Below, in pieces: positions 42,569-50,468 of a DNA stretch of 64,000 nucleotides. The notes below the pieces were generated by a model. That model was given only the letters and a program-made list of their open reading frames with translations. It was not told the DNA's origin and did no database searches. This stretch comes from Planctomycetota bacterium (GTDB taxonomy: Bacteria; Planctomycetota; UBA1135; UBA2386): positions 62,001 through 126,000 of the forward strand of contig JANQJF010000001.1 in the NCBI GenBank assembly GCA_028281765.1, read 5' to 3'. The stretch's first letter is position 1; each line of letters begins with the position of its first letter. The translations under genes were made by a program, and so were the position numbers.

Positions 42569-43936
42569 TCAACACTCGATGATGTTCACCGCGAGCCCAC
42601 CCCGCGCGGTCTCCTTGTACTTCGTCTTCATATCCAGCCCCGTCTGCCGCATCGTCTCGATCACACGATCCAGCGACACCTTGTGCGACCCATCCCCCCG
42701 CAGCGCGAGCCGCGCCGCGTTGATCGCCTTGACGGCCCCCATCGCATTCCGCTCGATGCAGGGCACCTGCACCAGCCCGCCGACCGGGTCACACGTGAGC
42801 CCGAGGTTGTGCTCCATGCCGATCTCCGCCGCGTTCTCGACCTGCGCGACCGTGCCGCCAAGCACCTCGGCGAGGCCGCCCGCGGCCATCGAGCACGCGA
42901 CGCCGACCTCGCCCTGGCAGCCGACCTCGGCCCCGGAGATCGACGCGTTGAGCGTATAGATCACCCCGATCGCACCGGCCGTCAGCAGGAAGCGCGCGAT
43001 ACCGTCGTCGTCGCCCTGGCAGTGCTCCACGTAGTGGAGCAACACCGCGGGGATGATCCCGGCCGCGCCGTTCGTCGGCGCGGTGACGACGCGTCCTCCC
43101 GCGGCGTTCTCTTCGTTGACCGCCATTGCCCAGAGGTCGACCCAGTCCATCACGGCCATCGGGATCTTGCCGACGTCGGCCTCGCTCTTCAGACGCCGGT
43201 GCAGCGCCGCGGCGCGACGCCGAACTCGAAGACCACCCGGCAGAATGCCTTCGCGCTCGCACCCGCGCTCGATGCAGCGGCGCATGACGCCCCAGATCTC
43301 GAGCAGTCCCGACCGAACCTCGTCGCGACTCCGCCACGCACACTCGTTCTCGAGCATCAGCGTGCTGATCGAGAGTCCGCTCTTGTCGCACTGCGCGAGG
43401 AGCTCGTCCCCGGTCGAGAACGGGTGAGGAACCTCGGTTTTGTCGGCGACGATGCGGTCGGCCTCGGCCGCGTTCTCGTCGACGACGAACCCGCCGCCGA
43501 CGGAGTAGTAGACGCGACTCGAGAGTTCTCGGTCGTCCGCGGACGCCGTGAAGCGCATTCCGTTCGGATGCCCCGGCAAGTTCTTGCGGCGCATCGCGAT
43601 GTTCTTGTCGACGTCGAAGCGAATCTCCCGCTCGCCGAGCAGTCGCAGAGTCTTCCGCTCGCGGATCGCTTCGATGCGCGCCTCCACGCCATCGGTGTCG
43701 ACGGACTCGGGGAGCTCTCCCTCGAGTCCGAGAACGACGGCGACATGACTGCCGTGGCCTCGACCCGTCGCGCCGAGCGAGCCAAACAGCTCCACCTGAA
43801 TATGCGAAACGGCATCGAACTCGCCGCGCGAGCGGAGACCGTGCAAGAAGCGCAACGCCGCGCGCATCGGCCCCACCGTGTGGGAGCTCGACGGCCCGAT
43901 ACCGATCTTGAACATGTCGAAGACGCTGACTGCCAT
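42569..43936 (-). CDS. sdaA: L-serine ammonia-lyase (iron-sulfur dependent)
   Basis: 455 residues, single-chain type with fused beta and alpha domains. It deaminates L-serine to pyruvate and ammonia using a [4Fe-4S] cluster. The N-terminal signature [19 protein letters not shown] is diagnostic. Cluster ligands are in the C-terminal half: [22 protein letters not shown] and [19 protein letters not shown]. Length and organisation match the E. coli SdaA/SdaB type. The two flanking genes are not obviously related. Confidence 0.94.
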   Translation of the reverse strand: MAVSVFDMFKIGIGPSSSHTVGPMRAALRFLHGLRSRGEFDAVSHIQVELFGSLGATGRGHGSHVAVVLGLEGELPESVDTDGVEARIEAIRERKTLRLLGEREIRFDVDKNIAMRRKNLPGHPNGMRFTASADDRELSSRVYYSVGGGFVVDENAAEADRIVADKTEVPHPFSTGDELLAQCDKSGLSISTLMLENECAWRSRDEVRSGLLEIWGVMRRCIERGCEREGILPGGLRVRRRAAALHRRLKSEADVGKIPMAVMDWVDLWAMAVNEENAAGGRVVTAPTNGAAGIIPAVLLHYVEHCQGDDDGIARFLLTAGAIGVIYTLNASISGAEVGCQGEVGVACSMAAGGLAEVLGGTVAQVENAAEIGMEHNLGLTCDPVGGLVQVPCIERNAMGAVKAINAARLALRGDGSHKVSLDRVIETMRQTGLDMKTKYKETARGGLAVNIIEC

Positions 43937-43964
43937 GCGCCCGCGACGTTACCGCACGGCGGCC

Positions 43965-44468
43965 TCAGAATCGCGGCGCGCGCCCTTCGGTCGTTCGATG
44001 CCGCGAGCTGGCGAACTGCCACCGTTCGCGCTTGTCACGCTGGAGTTCGGCCGTGATCTCGACGGCCCAGACGAGCTTCTCGGCGTCGTCGAGTCCTCGA
44101 TGCAGTTCCGCCTCGAGCTCGATCGTCGCCGTTCCCTCCTCGGTATCGAGCTCCGTAATGTCGAGCGAGTCCTCCGGAATGGCGATCCGCATCGCGAGGC
44201 GCCCGGTCTTCGGGTCCGTTTCCTGACGGAACGCGAACAGCAGGATGCCGTGCAGATCGCCCTTGCGCAGCCGCGACGTGCGGTCGCGGAAGTCACTCCG
44301 AAACGCCTCGAGTCCACGCAGGCTCCCCTCATTGAACGCGGGAGCCTGCTCGAGAACCATCACGCGAATCTTCTCCTCGTCGCTCCGCGTCGACTCGTAC
44401 AGCAGGAGACCGCCCCAGACGCAGACGAAACCGACGGCGAGGACGGACGCGATGCGGAGGAAGGTCAT
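43965..44468 (-). CDS. Single-pass membrane protein of unknown function
   Basis: 167 residues starting MTFLRIASVLAVGFVCVWGG, one N-terminal transmembrane helix. The rest is a mixed alpha/beta soluble domain with many charged residues (KIRVMVLEQAPAFNEGSLRGLEAFRSDFRDRTSRLRKGDLHGILLF; DITELDTEEGTATIELEAELHRG), resembling small NTF2-like folds but not assignable. ATG 44468 is preferred over longer in-frame starts because those give non-helical sequence before the membrane segment. Confidence 0.65.
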   Translation of the reverse strand: MTFLRIASVLAVGFVCVWGGLLLYESTRSDEEKIRVMVLEQAPAFNEGSLRGLEAFRSDFRDRTSRLRKGDLHGILLFAFRQETDPKTGRLAMRIAIPEDSLDITELDTEEGTATIELEAELHRGLDDAEKLVWAVEITAELQRDKRERWQFASSRHRTTEGRAPRF

Positions 44469-44566
44469 CGGGGGTTGGACGTGATCGACTCGGGGAACTT
44501 GCGGGCCGGACACGGAGATGCGGAATTGCCTGTGCGGTCCCGGCTGGGTTGGCGCTGCCATCTTCC

Positions 44567-46834
44567 ATGATCCTCAGCCTCCCGTCCCTGCTCGCGGTCA
44601 CCGCCTCGTTCGCGACCGCGCAGATTCCTCAAACGCCTACGCCATCGACGCTTCCGACCGAATGGCGCGTGCCGATCCACACGCACGACGACGACCCGGA
44701 CTTCGGCGCCTACGGGACGTGGGCCGCGGGCCCGGGCTTCAAGGCGAGCTTCCACGAGGGCTTCGAATTCGTCCCGATCCTCGGCCCCGACGCGCCCTGC
44801 AATCTCCCCGTCGCGTGGCGGACGGCAGACGTTCGCTGGGGTGATCAGTCTCTCATGGAGGGCGCGCGATCCGCAGCGACCCACCACCATGACGAGTGGC
44901 GATACGAGTATCACCTTCGTCCAGGCGTCGTGGAGGCCTACGACGTCGAAGCAGCAGGCGTCGAACAGTCCTTCGTCATTCATCGGCCTCGCGTCGAATC
45001 CGCGGGCGGTCCGCTGACGGTCGTCGGGCAGTTCACGACGTCACTCACGCCGACGCCGACCCCGGTCGGCGCGAACGGACAGTCTGCGTTCGACTTCGTC
45101 GACGCGAAGGGGCGCACGGTCGTGCGCTACGGCGAAGCCATCGCGTTCGACGCCAACGGCGAGCAGACGAGTGTCACCACCGAGCTCGTCGGCCTGGAGC
45201 TGACTCACACGGTCCCCGCGGAGTTCGTCGCAAACGCCACGTGGCCGATCACGATCGACCCACTCCTCTCACCGTTTCAGATCACGGCGCCGCCCGGCGC
45301 CATCACGGACTGCGACATCGAATTCGGTGAGACCCCGGGATCCTTTGATCAGATGATCGCGTTTGTGGTTGCCGCCTCGAGCACGGACCACGATCTCTAC
45401 ATCCTGATTGAGAACAACTCGTTTACCAACGCATACCTCGTATTCACCGAGATCGCGACGTTCGACAGCATTCGGCCCGCGGTCGCCTTCTGCGACGGCG
45501 CGGGCCTGAACGGCAAATGGGTGGTCGCATTCGAGCGTTCGTCGGCCACGATCTCGGGCATCCGGGTGCGGGTGCACGACGCGGGCTCCATCACCCAGAA
45601 CGGCTCGACCATGATCCTGCCGATGACGGAGCAGGGCGCGACGTATCGCAACCCCGACATCGGTGGCGGCGAGTCCGACACGGCGCTGCTCGTGTACCAG
45701 ACCGACGTGACCTCGACTCAGGCCAACACCGCGGGCACGGAGGTTCGCTACGCCTACTGCCACCCGGATTCGCTGATCTTCTCGGGTTTCGACATCGTCG
45801 CCAGCGCTCCCTCGCTGATCTCCGATCGCGAGGAGCCGTCGGTGATTCGTCGGTCCTATCCGAGCGTCGGCGACCGTGAGGACTGGGTCGTCTGCTACCA
45901 GCAAAGAACCCCGTTCCTTTCCAACACCTGGGGGATCCGCGGCCAGCGCATCTCGTTGAACTGGCCGAAGGGAACGGATACGCAGATCGTAACCTCGACG
46001 TCAACCTCGTCCCCCCACCTGATCCGGCCGGAGGTCGAGGGCGGCTCGTACGTGGAATACATGGTCACCGCGATGCAGGCCCAGTCCACGAGCTCGACGA
46101 GCGGAACGGCCGTGGTCAGCACGCCGTTCCGATGGGGCGCCGGTGGCTTGCAGAGCACGGATCCGTCGCAGGTCACCCTCTCGGCGGGCCTGCTGTTCGA
46201 CAGCATCCGTGATTTCTCGATCGCCTTCGACTACACGACCACATCGCACTGGGGCGTTTGCGTGCGGCGCGCTCTCGGCAGCATCAGCGTCGCACGGGTC
46301 GGCTTCGATGGCACGGCTTCGGACGTGGACACCACGCTGACCCAAGGCGGCACCGCAGCATCGATCTGCCACAACCCGACGAACGCGAACTTCAGCCATG
46401 TCTACGGTGTCAGCGGCCCCTCGAACGACCAGTTGTTCATCATCGGCTACGACTACTCACCCGACGCGATCACAGTCCCGATCGGGGCGTCGTGCGGCGG
46501 CACGATGAACTTCCCGACCCCGCCCTATCTCGGCACGGATCTCTGGCGCGTCAACTTCGCCGGCGGCCAACCTTCGGTGCCGCTCGCCCTGTTCGTCGCG
46601 TTCTCTCCGGTCGTGATCGACCTCACGCCGATCGGCATGACCAACTGCAACTTGCTCGTTGGTCCGACGGACATCGTGTCCATCCCGACCGCGACCGCGC
46701 CGAACGGTTTCGGCAACGCGTTCATCCCGCTGTCGGCGGCAGGCGACCTCTACTTGCAGTGGGCGCACATCGCGATCGGCGAGAACCCGCTTGGCGTCCA
46801 GACCAGTGACGGGTGGCGCGCGCAGGTTCGGTGA
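44567..46834 (+). CDS. Large secreted protein of unknown function (paralog 3)
   Basis: 755 residues from the ATG at 44567 (a TTG 18 nt upstream is possible). Signal peptide ends at FATAQ. Like the pair at 22725 and 24896 it has an N-terminal beta region ending in ATWPITIDPLLSPF, corresponding to their YPLVLDPLIGS, followed by repeated strands with WVVAFERS, ALLVYQTD, WVVCYQQR, WGVCVRRA in place of their Trp motifs. The C-terminus (FPTPPYLGTDLWRVNFAG; NCNLLVGP; LYLQWAHIAIGENPLGV) is the same module type. It is therefore a third, more distant member of one family. It diverges from the preceding membrane-protein gene. Confidence 0.83.
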   Translation: MILSLPSLLAVTASFATAQIPQTPTPSTLPTEWRVPIHTHDDDPDFGAYGTWAAGPGFKASFHEGFEFVPILGPDAPCNLPVAWRTADVRWGDQSLMEGARSAATHHHDEWRYEYHLRPGVVEAYDVEAAGVEQSFVIHRPRVESAGGPLTVVGQFTTSLTPTPTPVGANGQSAFDFVDAKGRTVVRYGEAIAFDANGEQTSVTTELVGLELTHTVPAEFVANATWPITIDPLLSPFQITAPPGAITDCDIEFGETPGSFDQMIAFVVAASSTDHDLYILIENNSFTNAYLVFTEIATFDSIRPAVAFCDGAGLNGKWVVAFERSSATISGIRVRVHDAGSITQNGSTMILPMTEQGATYRNPDIGGGESDTALLVYQTDVTSTQANTAGTEVRYAYCHPDSLIFSGFDIVASAPSLISDREEPSVIRRSYPSVGDREDWVVCYQQRTPFLSNTWGIRGQRISLNWPKGTDTQIVTSTSTSSPHLIRPEVEGGSYVEYMVTAMQAQSTSSTSGTAVVSTPFRWGAGGLQSTDPSQVTLSAGLLFDSIRDFSIAFDYTTTSHWGVCVRRALGSISVARVGFDGTASDVDTTLTQGGTAASICHNPTNANFSHVYGVSGPSNDQLFIIGYDYSPDAITVPIGASCGGTMNFPTPPYLGTDLWRVNFAGGQPSVPLALFVAFSPVVIDLTPIGMTNCNLLVGPTDIVSIPTATAPNGFGNAFIPLSAAGDLYLQWAHIAIGENPLGVQTSDGWRAQVR

Positions 46835-46853
46835 CGACTCGCGCGTTGTCGAT

Positions 46854-48077
46854 TCAGCTCTCGATCAACGAGATCAGCCGCTCGACGCACTCCTCGACGA
46901 ACGCCGGATCTTCGGCGTGTGTCGGGCGCTCGACGATCTCGATACAGTCCGGCAACACCGACTTCAGCTCGGCGAAGAACGCCGCATCCGACGCGGTGTC
47001 GCGCAGGTCTCCGCCGGGCATCGCGTAGCGCCCCGTTCCGTCGGTCGGGATCATGAATACGGCGTTGCCCTTCGTGTGCGACAGGCGCTTGCCGATGTCC
47101 CTCGCGACGCGCTTCATCTCGTCGGCGCGCAGCCGCGGAACGAAGACGACCGGATTGTGGAACACGTAGTCGTGGTCCTTGAACTCGTCGGGCACCGTGT
47201 TCGGCGGATCGACGAGCACGCCGAGGTGCTCGGCCCCGCCGGGGCAGATCACCTGCGGTAGTCCGAGCTGGCCTGCGACAGTCAGCCGCTCCGGCCCGCC
47301 GGCGCGCAGCACGCCCCAGAGATCGTCCGCGATCTCGCCGAGGGCGTAGTCGAACACGCCGCCGATCAGCCCTTCCTTCATCATCTGCTCCATCGCGCGA
47401 CCGCCCGAGCCGATCGCGTGGAAGACGATCACCTCATAGCCGCGCTCTTCGAAACACTGGATCGCGTGCATTGCGCCCTCGGTCAAGACCCCGAGGTTCG
47501 ACATGCCGATCAGCGGCTTGCCGCCCGCCGCCTTGCCGACCGGAACCTCGACCTGCGCCATCCCGTGCGCCGCACCCGCCGCCTTCGCGAGGATCTTTCG
47601 GGTGAACGGATTCAATCCGAGGATGTCGCTCACCGAGAACATCATCGTGATGTCCTTGATGTCGACGTAGGCCGACGTGTCGCCACTTGCGACCGTCGAC
47701 AGCATCACCTTCGGAAACCCGTACGGCAGCGAGCGCATCACCTCGGTGCAGAGCGCGGTGCCCTGCAGGCCACCGAGCCCAATCACGCCGTGGACGCGAT
47801 CCTCGGCGATCAGGCCGTGGATGATCTTCGCGGCGCCCGCGGCCATGACCGGCTGCGCCGCTTCGCGCGTCGGATCCTTCAGGATCGCGTCGAGGGACGA
47901 ACCGCCCGCCGATGCGATGTCCTGACGAGTGTGGTCTCCTTCGAACGCCGGCTCGCCGATCACACCGACATCGAGCACGACGGCGTCGCTGCCGAGCTTC
48001 TGGAGCTGCTCCCGAACGAACCCGGCCTCCTGGCCCTTCGTATCCAGCGTCGCGAGGATCGCGATGGTCTTGCTCAT
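46854..48077 (-). CDS. Tm-1-like ATP-binding domain protein (UPF0261)
   Basis: 407 residues of the Tm-1-like/UPF0261 family, named after the tomato antiviral protein Tm-1 N-terminal domain. TIAILATLDTKGQEAGFVREQL opens the first Rossmann-like half; GVIGLGGLQGTALCTEVMRSLPYGFPKVMLSTVASGD and FHAIGSGGRAMEQMM are strongly conserved in the family. The ATG at 48077 overlaps the stop of the upstream TIM-barrel gene (ATGA). In plants and fungi the same two domains occur fused in one protein, so they probably form a complex. The biochemical reaction is not known. Confidence 0.9.
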   Translation of the reverse strand: MSKTIAILATLDTKGQEAGFVREQLQKLGSDAVVLDVGVIGEPAFEGDHTRQDIASAGGSSLDAILKDPTREAAQPVMAAGAAKIIHGLIAEDRVHGVIGLGGLQGTALCTEVMRSLPYGFPKVMLSTVASGDTSAYVDIKDITMMFSVSDILGLNPFTRKILAKAAGAAHGMAQVEVPVGKAAGGKPLIGMSNLGVLTEGAMHAIQCFEERGYEVIVFHAIGSGGRAMEQMMKEGLIGGVFDYALGEIADDLWGVLRAGGPERLTVAGQLGLPQVICPGGAEHLGVLVDPPNTVPDEFKDHDYVFHNPVVFVPRLRADEMKRVARDIGKRLSHTKGNAVFMIPTDGTGRYAMPGGDLRDTASDAAFFAELKSVLPDCIEIVERPTHAEDPAFVEECVERLISLIES

Positions 48078-48937
48078 GACTCGTCCTTGAACGTCAGGTC
48101 GGCGAACTTCTTCGCGGCATCGAAGACCGCGCGCTCGATCGGGATGCGCTCCGTCGACGAGCCGGTCCACACACCGTGGCAGGTCGTGTTGTCGAGCATG
48201 TATTGCGCGTCCTCCGGCGTCTCCATCGCGGCGCCGTGCGCGACCAGGATGACCTCGGGATGTGCTTGCCGAGCCATCTCGTTGACGGCCTCGGTGCGCG
48301 CCGCGGTGACGTCGATCGTCTCACCCGAGTCGTACCCCTTGAGCCCGCCCTTCGTCGTGCCGGCGTGGAAGCAGAACACGTCGGGCTTCGCACCTTTGAC
48401 GATCGCTTCGCTGTCCTCCTCGTCGAACGCGAGACCGATCGTGACCATGCCCATCTCCTTCGCGATCTTGAGCATGTCGACCTCGTTCTGCATCGTGATC
48501 CCGCTCTTCGTCAGGACACGGAAGATCTCGCTGTCCTTGTCGACGTAGCTGATCGACGGCCCGATGTTCGAGATCGAGAACACGCCGATCTGCTTGAGCC
48601 GCTCGATCACGACGACCATGTCCTTGAGCGGGTCGTTCGCGTTCACGCACGCACACACGAACGACTTGCCCTCGATCGCCGGCATGATGTCCTGCTCGGT
48701 GTAGTCGAGGGTCTGTTTGTTCGAGTCGAGGATCGGCCACAGCATCGACATCGTGCCCATGCCGTTCGCGCGGAGACGCGCGCCGGAGAACGTGTTGATG
48801 CAGTCGGCGCCGGCCTTCTCGAGCATTTGCGCGACGAGGCCACTGCCGGCGCTCGAAATCAGGATGGGCTGGCGACGGTCGATCTTCGCGCGCAGCTTTT
48901 GGAGGATCTCTTCGCGGGAGGTGCGGGGGACGATCAA
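48074..48937 (-). CDS. Phosphoenolpyruvate hydrolase-like TIM-barrel protein
   Basis: 287 residues of the PEP-hydrolase/isocitrate-lyase-like group that accompanies Tm-1-like proteins. Typical blocks are PILISSAGSGLVAQMLEKAGADCINTF shortened here to its ends, MSMLWPILDSN, FVCACVNANDP and EVILVAHGAAMETPEDAQ. TTG 48937 has AGGAG 6 nt upstream, which decides the start. Translational coupling with the Tm-1-like gene supports a joint function; the substrate is unproven despite the family name. Confidence 0.87.
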   Translation of the reverse strand: MIVPRTSREEILQKLRAKIDRRQPILISSAGSGLVAQMLEKAGADCINTFSGARLRANGMGTMSMLWPILDSNKQTLDYTEQDIMPAIEGKSFVCACVNANDPLKDMVVVIERLKQIGVFSISNIGPSISYVDKDSEIFRVLTKSGITMQNEVDMLKIAKEMGMVTIGLAFDEEDSEAIVKGAKPDVFCFHAGTTKGGLKGYDSGETIDVTAARTEAVNEMARQAHPEVILVAHGAAMETPEDAQYMLDNTTCHGVWTGSSTERIPIERAVFDAAKKFADLTFKDES

Positions 48938-48977
48938 GGGGGCTCCTGTCCGGTCGGGGAGAGGGGTTGTCTGAGTC

Positions 48978-50417
48978 TCAGTGATCTTTCAGCCACTCGA
49001 CGTGGCGATTGCGTGCCTTGTCCACGCAGCCAGCACGAAGTGCCGCCGCGACGAGCGCCGCGCGCGAACGCAGGTCGTCCACGTGCTCGAGCAGGATCTC
49101 GGCCGCTTGTTCGGCTTCCCGATCGCGGCCCGCCGCAAGCAGGGCGCCGTAGCAGTCGGCGGACGCCATGCGAAACTGATGCGTCAGCCGACGACGGACT
49201 TCGGCCGCGACCTCTTCCTTCGACCGCGGCCTCCCGCGCTTCGCAGACGGTGCCACCATCGGGATCGCAGGCATCGCCTTGCCGCCATCCGCGGATGGCG
49301 CGCGCGGTTTGGGAGCGGCCCCCATCGGAACCGCGCGCTTCTTCGGGGCGGCTCCCATCGGAATCGCGGGCATCATGCCCTTGCGCGGCTTCGGCGCCTT
49401 CCCGGCGGGCTTCGGCTGGCTCGGCGCCATCATCGGAATCGCGGGCATCGCCTTGCCCGGCGTGATCTTCCCCGCCTTGGCCGCGGTCGGAGCGATGTCG
49501 TAGGCGCCGAGGTTTTCACCGAGAAAACGGAGATGCCCCTCGGTTTCCCCGAGCGTGTGGCCCGCCGCGACCCAAGCGTTCGCGGCGACGAGCGACCGGA
49601 AGACCTTCGGCGGCAGACCCCGGAGCTTCGCAGGCTCGCGGGCGGCGACACTCTTGGCCCAAACGATGGTCTTCGCGTCGTCTCCGAGCACCTGGTTCCA
49701 GTCGATCCACTGCAGCAGATGTTCACGCGTGCAGTTGGCGGGATCGATCTCGCCGCGCAAGGCGGCGAACTCGTGCTTCGCCGGTGCGTGCTTCTTCGCG
49801 AGGCTCTGCATCTGGAACAACACTCCCTGCCGCTCCGGGCGATTCGCGAGGCGGTGCTTCCAGAGCCAGACGTATCGCTCGGTTGCCGCCGCGTCCTCTC
49901 CGTAGGAGAGCAGTTCGCCGGCTACCTTCAGGTGGTCCTGCAGCGAGACCGCGGCGGGATCCGCGAGGATGCGGTCCAGCTCCGCCTTTGCGCGGTCGAG
50001 ATCGGTCTTGCCCGACAGTGCGCCGCCGAGCCACTTCGACATCTCGTCGGCGGTCTTCAGGCCCACGACCCGATCGAACTCCTTGCCGCCCTGGAAGAGC
50101 ACGATCGTCGGGAACGCGTTGATCCCGAGCCCGGTCTTCACCGACTCGTGCTCGTCCATGTCGAGCTGGATGCAGATGGCGTGCTTCTCGAGCCAGGCGA
50201 CCAGCTCGGCATCTACCCACGTCGTCTTGTCCATGACCTTGCACGGACCGCACCAGGACGTCATCGCGTCGAGCACGAGCAGCTTGCCGGACGCCGTCGC
50301 CGCGGCGCGCGCGGTCGGATAGTCGAGGTCGGCAAACACCGCGGGGCGCTGGGCCGAGGCGGTGCCAAACAGCAGCAGTGCCGCTACTCCACAGCCCAAG
50401 GATCGGATCGCGTTCAT
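48978..50417 (-). CDS. Secreted thioredoxin-fold protein with MPAIPM repeats
   Basis: 479 residues. Signal peptide ends near GTASAQ. The thioredoxin domain (about 25-130) has SWCGPCKVMDKTTW with the classic WCGPC and the cis-Pro motif AFPTIVLF. A helical TPR-like region follows (about 140-320). Residues 325-415 are low-complexity, Pro/Ala/Lys-rich with MPAIPM occurring three times plus related VPMGAAPKP units. A final helical part (about 420-479) carries paired Cys. It may act as an exported disulfide reductase or chaperone whose repeats bind a partner. TACACT lies 6 nt before the ATG at 50417. Confidence 0.85.
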   Translation of the reverse strand: MNAIRSLGCGVAALLLFGTASAQRPAVFADLDYPTARAAATASGKLLVLDAMTSWCGPCKVMDKTTWVDAELVAWLEKHAICIQLDMDEHESVKTGLGINAFPTIVLFQGGKEFDRVVGLKTADEMSKWLGGALSGKTDLDRAKAELDRILADPAAVSLQDHLKVAGELLSYGEDAAATERYVWLWKHRLANRPERQGVLFQMQSLAKKHAPAKHEFAALRGEIDPANCTREHLLQWIDWNQVLGDDAKTIVWAKSVAAREPAKLRGLPPKVFRSLVAANAWVAAGHTLGETEGHLRFLGENLGAYDIAPTAAKAGKITPGKAMPAIPMMAPSQPKPAGKAPKPRKGMMPAIPMGAAPKKRAVPMGAAPKPRAPSADGGKAMPAIPMVAPSAKRGRPRSKEEVAAEVRRRLTHQFRMASADCYGALLAAGRDREAEQAAEILLEHVDDLRSRAALVAAALRAGCVDKARNRHVEWLKDH

Positions 50418-50423
50418 GCGCGG

Positions 50424-50429
50424 AGTGTA
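50424..50429 (-). promoter_or_regulatory. -10-like TACACT, leaderless start
   Basis: TACACT on the minus strand ends 6 nt before the thioredoxin-protein ATG at 50417. It stands back to back with TAGAAT of the divergent gene. Confidence 0.38.
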
Positions 50430-50453
50430 GCCGCGTCGCGAGACTCGACTGTG

Positions 50454-50459
50454 TAGAAT
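50454..50459 (+). promoter_or_regulatory. -10-like TAGAAT, leaderless start
   Basis: TAGAAT ends 9 nt before the ATG at 50469. The whole divergent gap is only 51 bp, so both promoters must overlap and any leaders must be very short. Confidence 0.4.
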
Positions 50460-50468
50460 CTCCGCCGG

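Noticed and set aside
49250..49450. Regular repeats as a CRISPR array
   Set aside because: They are in-frame coding repeats (MPAIPM) of unequal spacing within a thioredoxin-protein gene.
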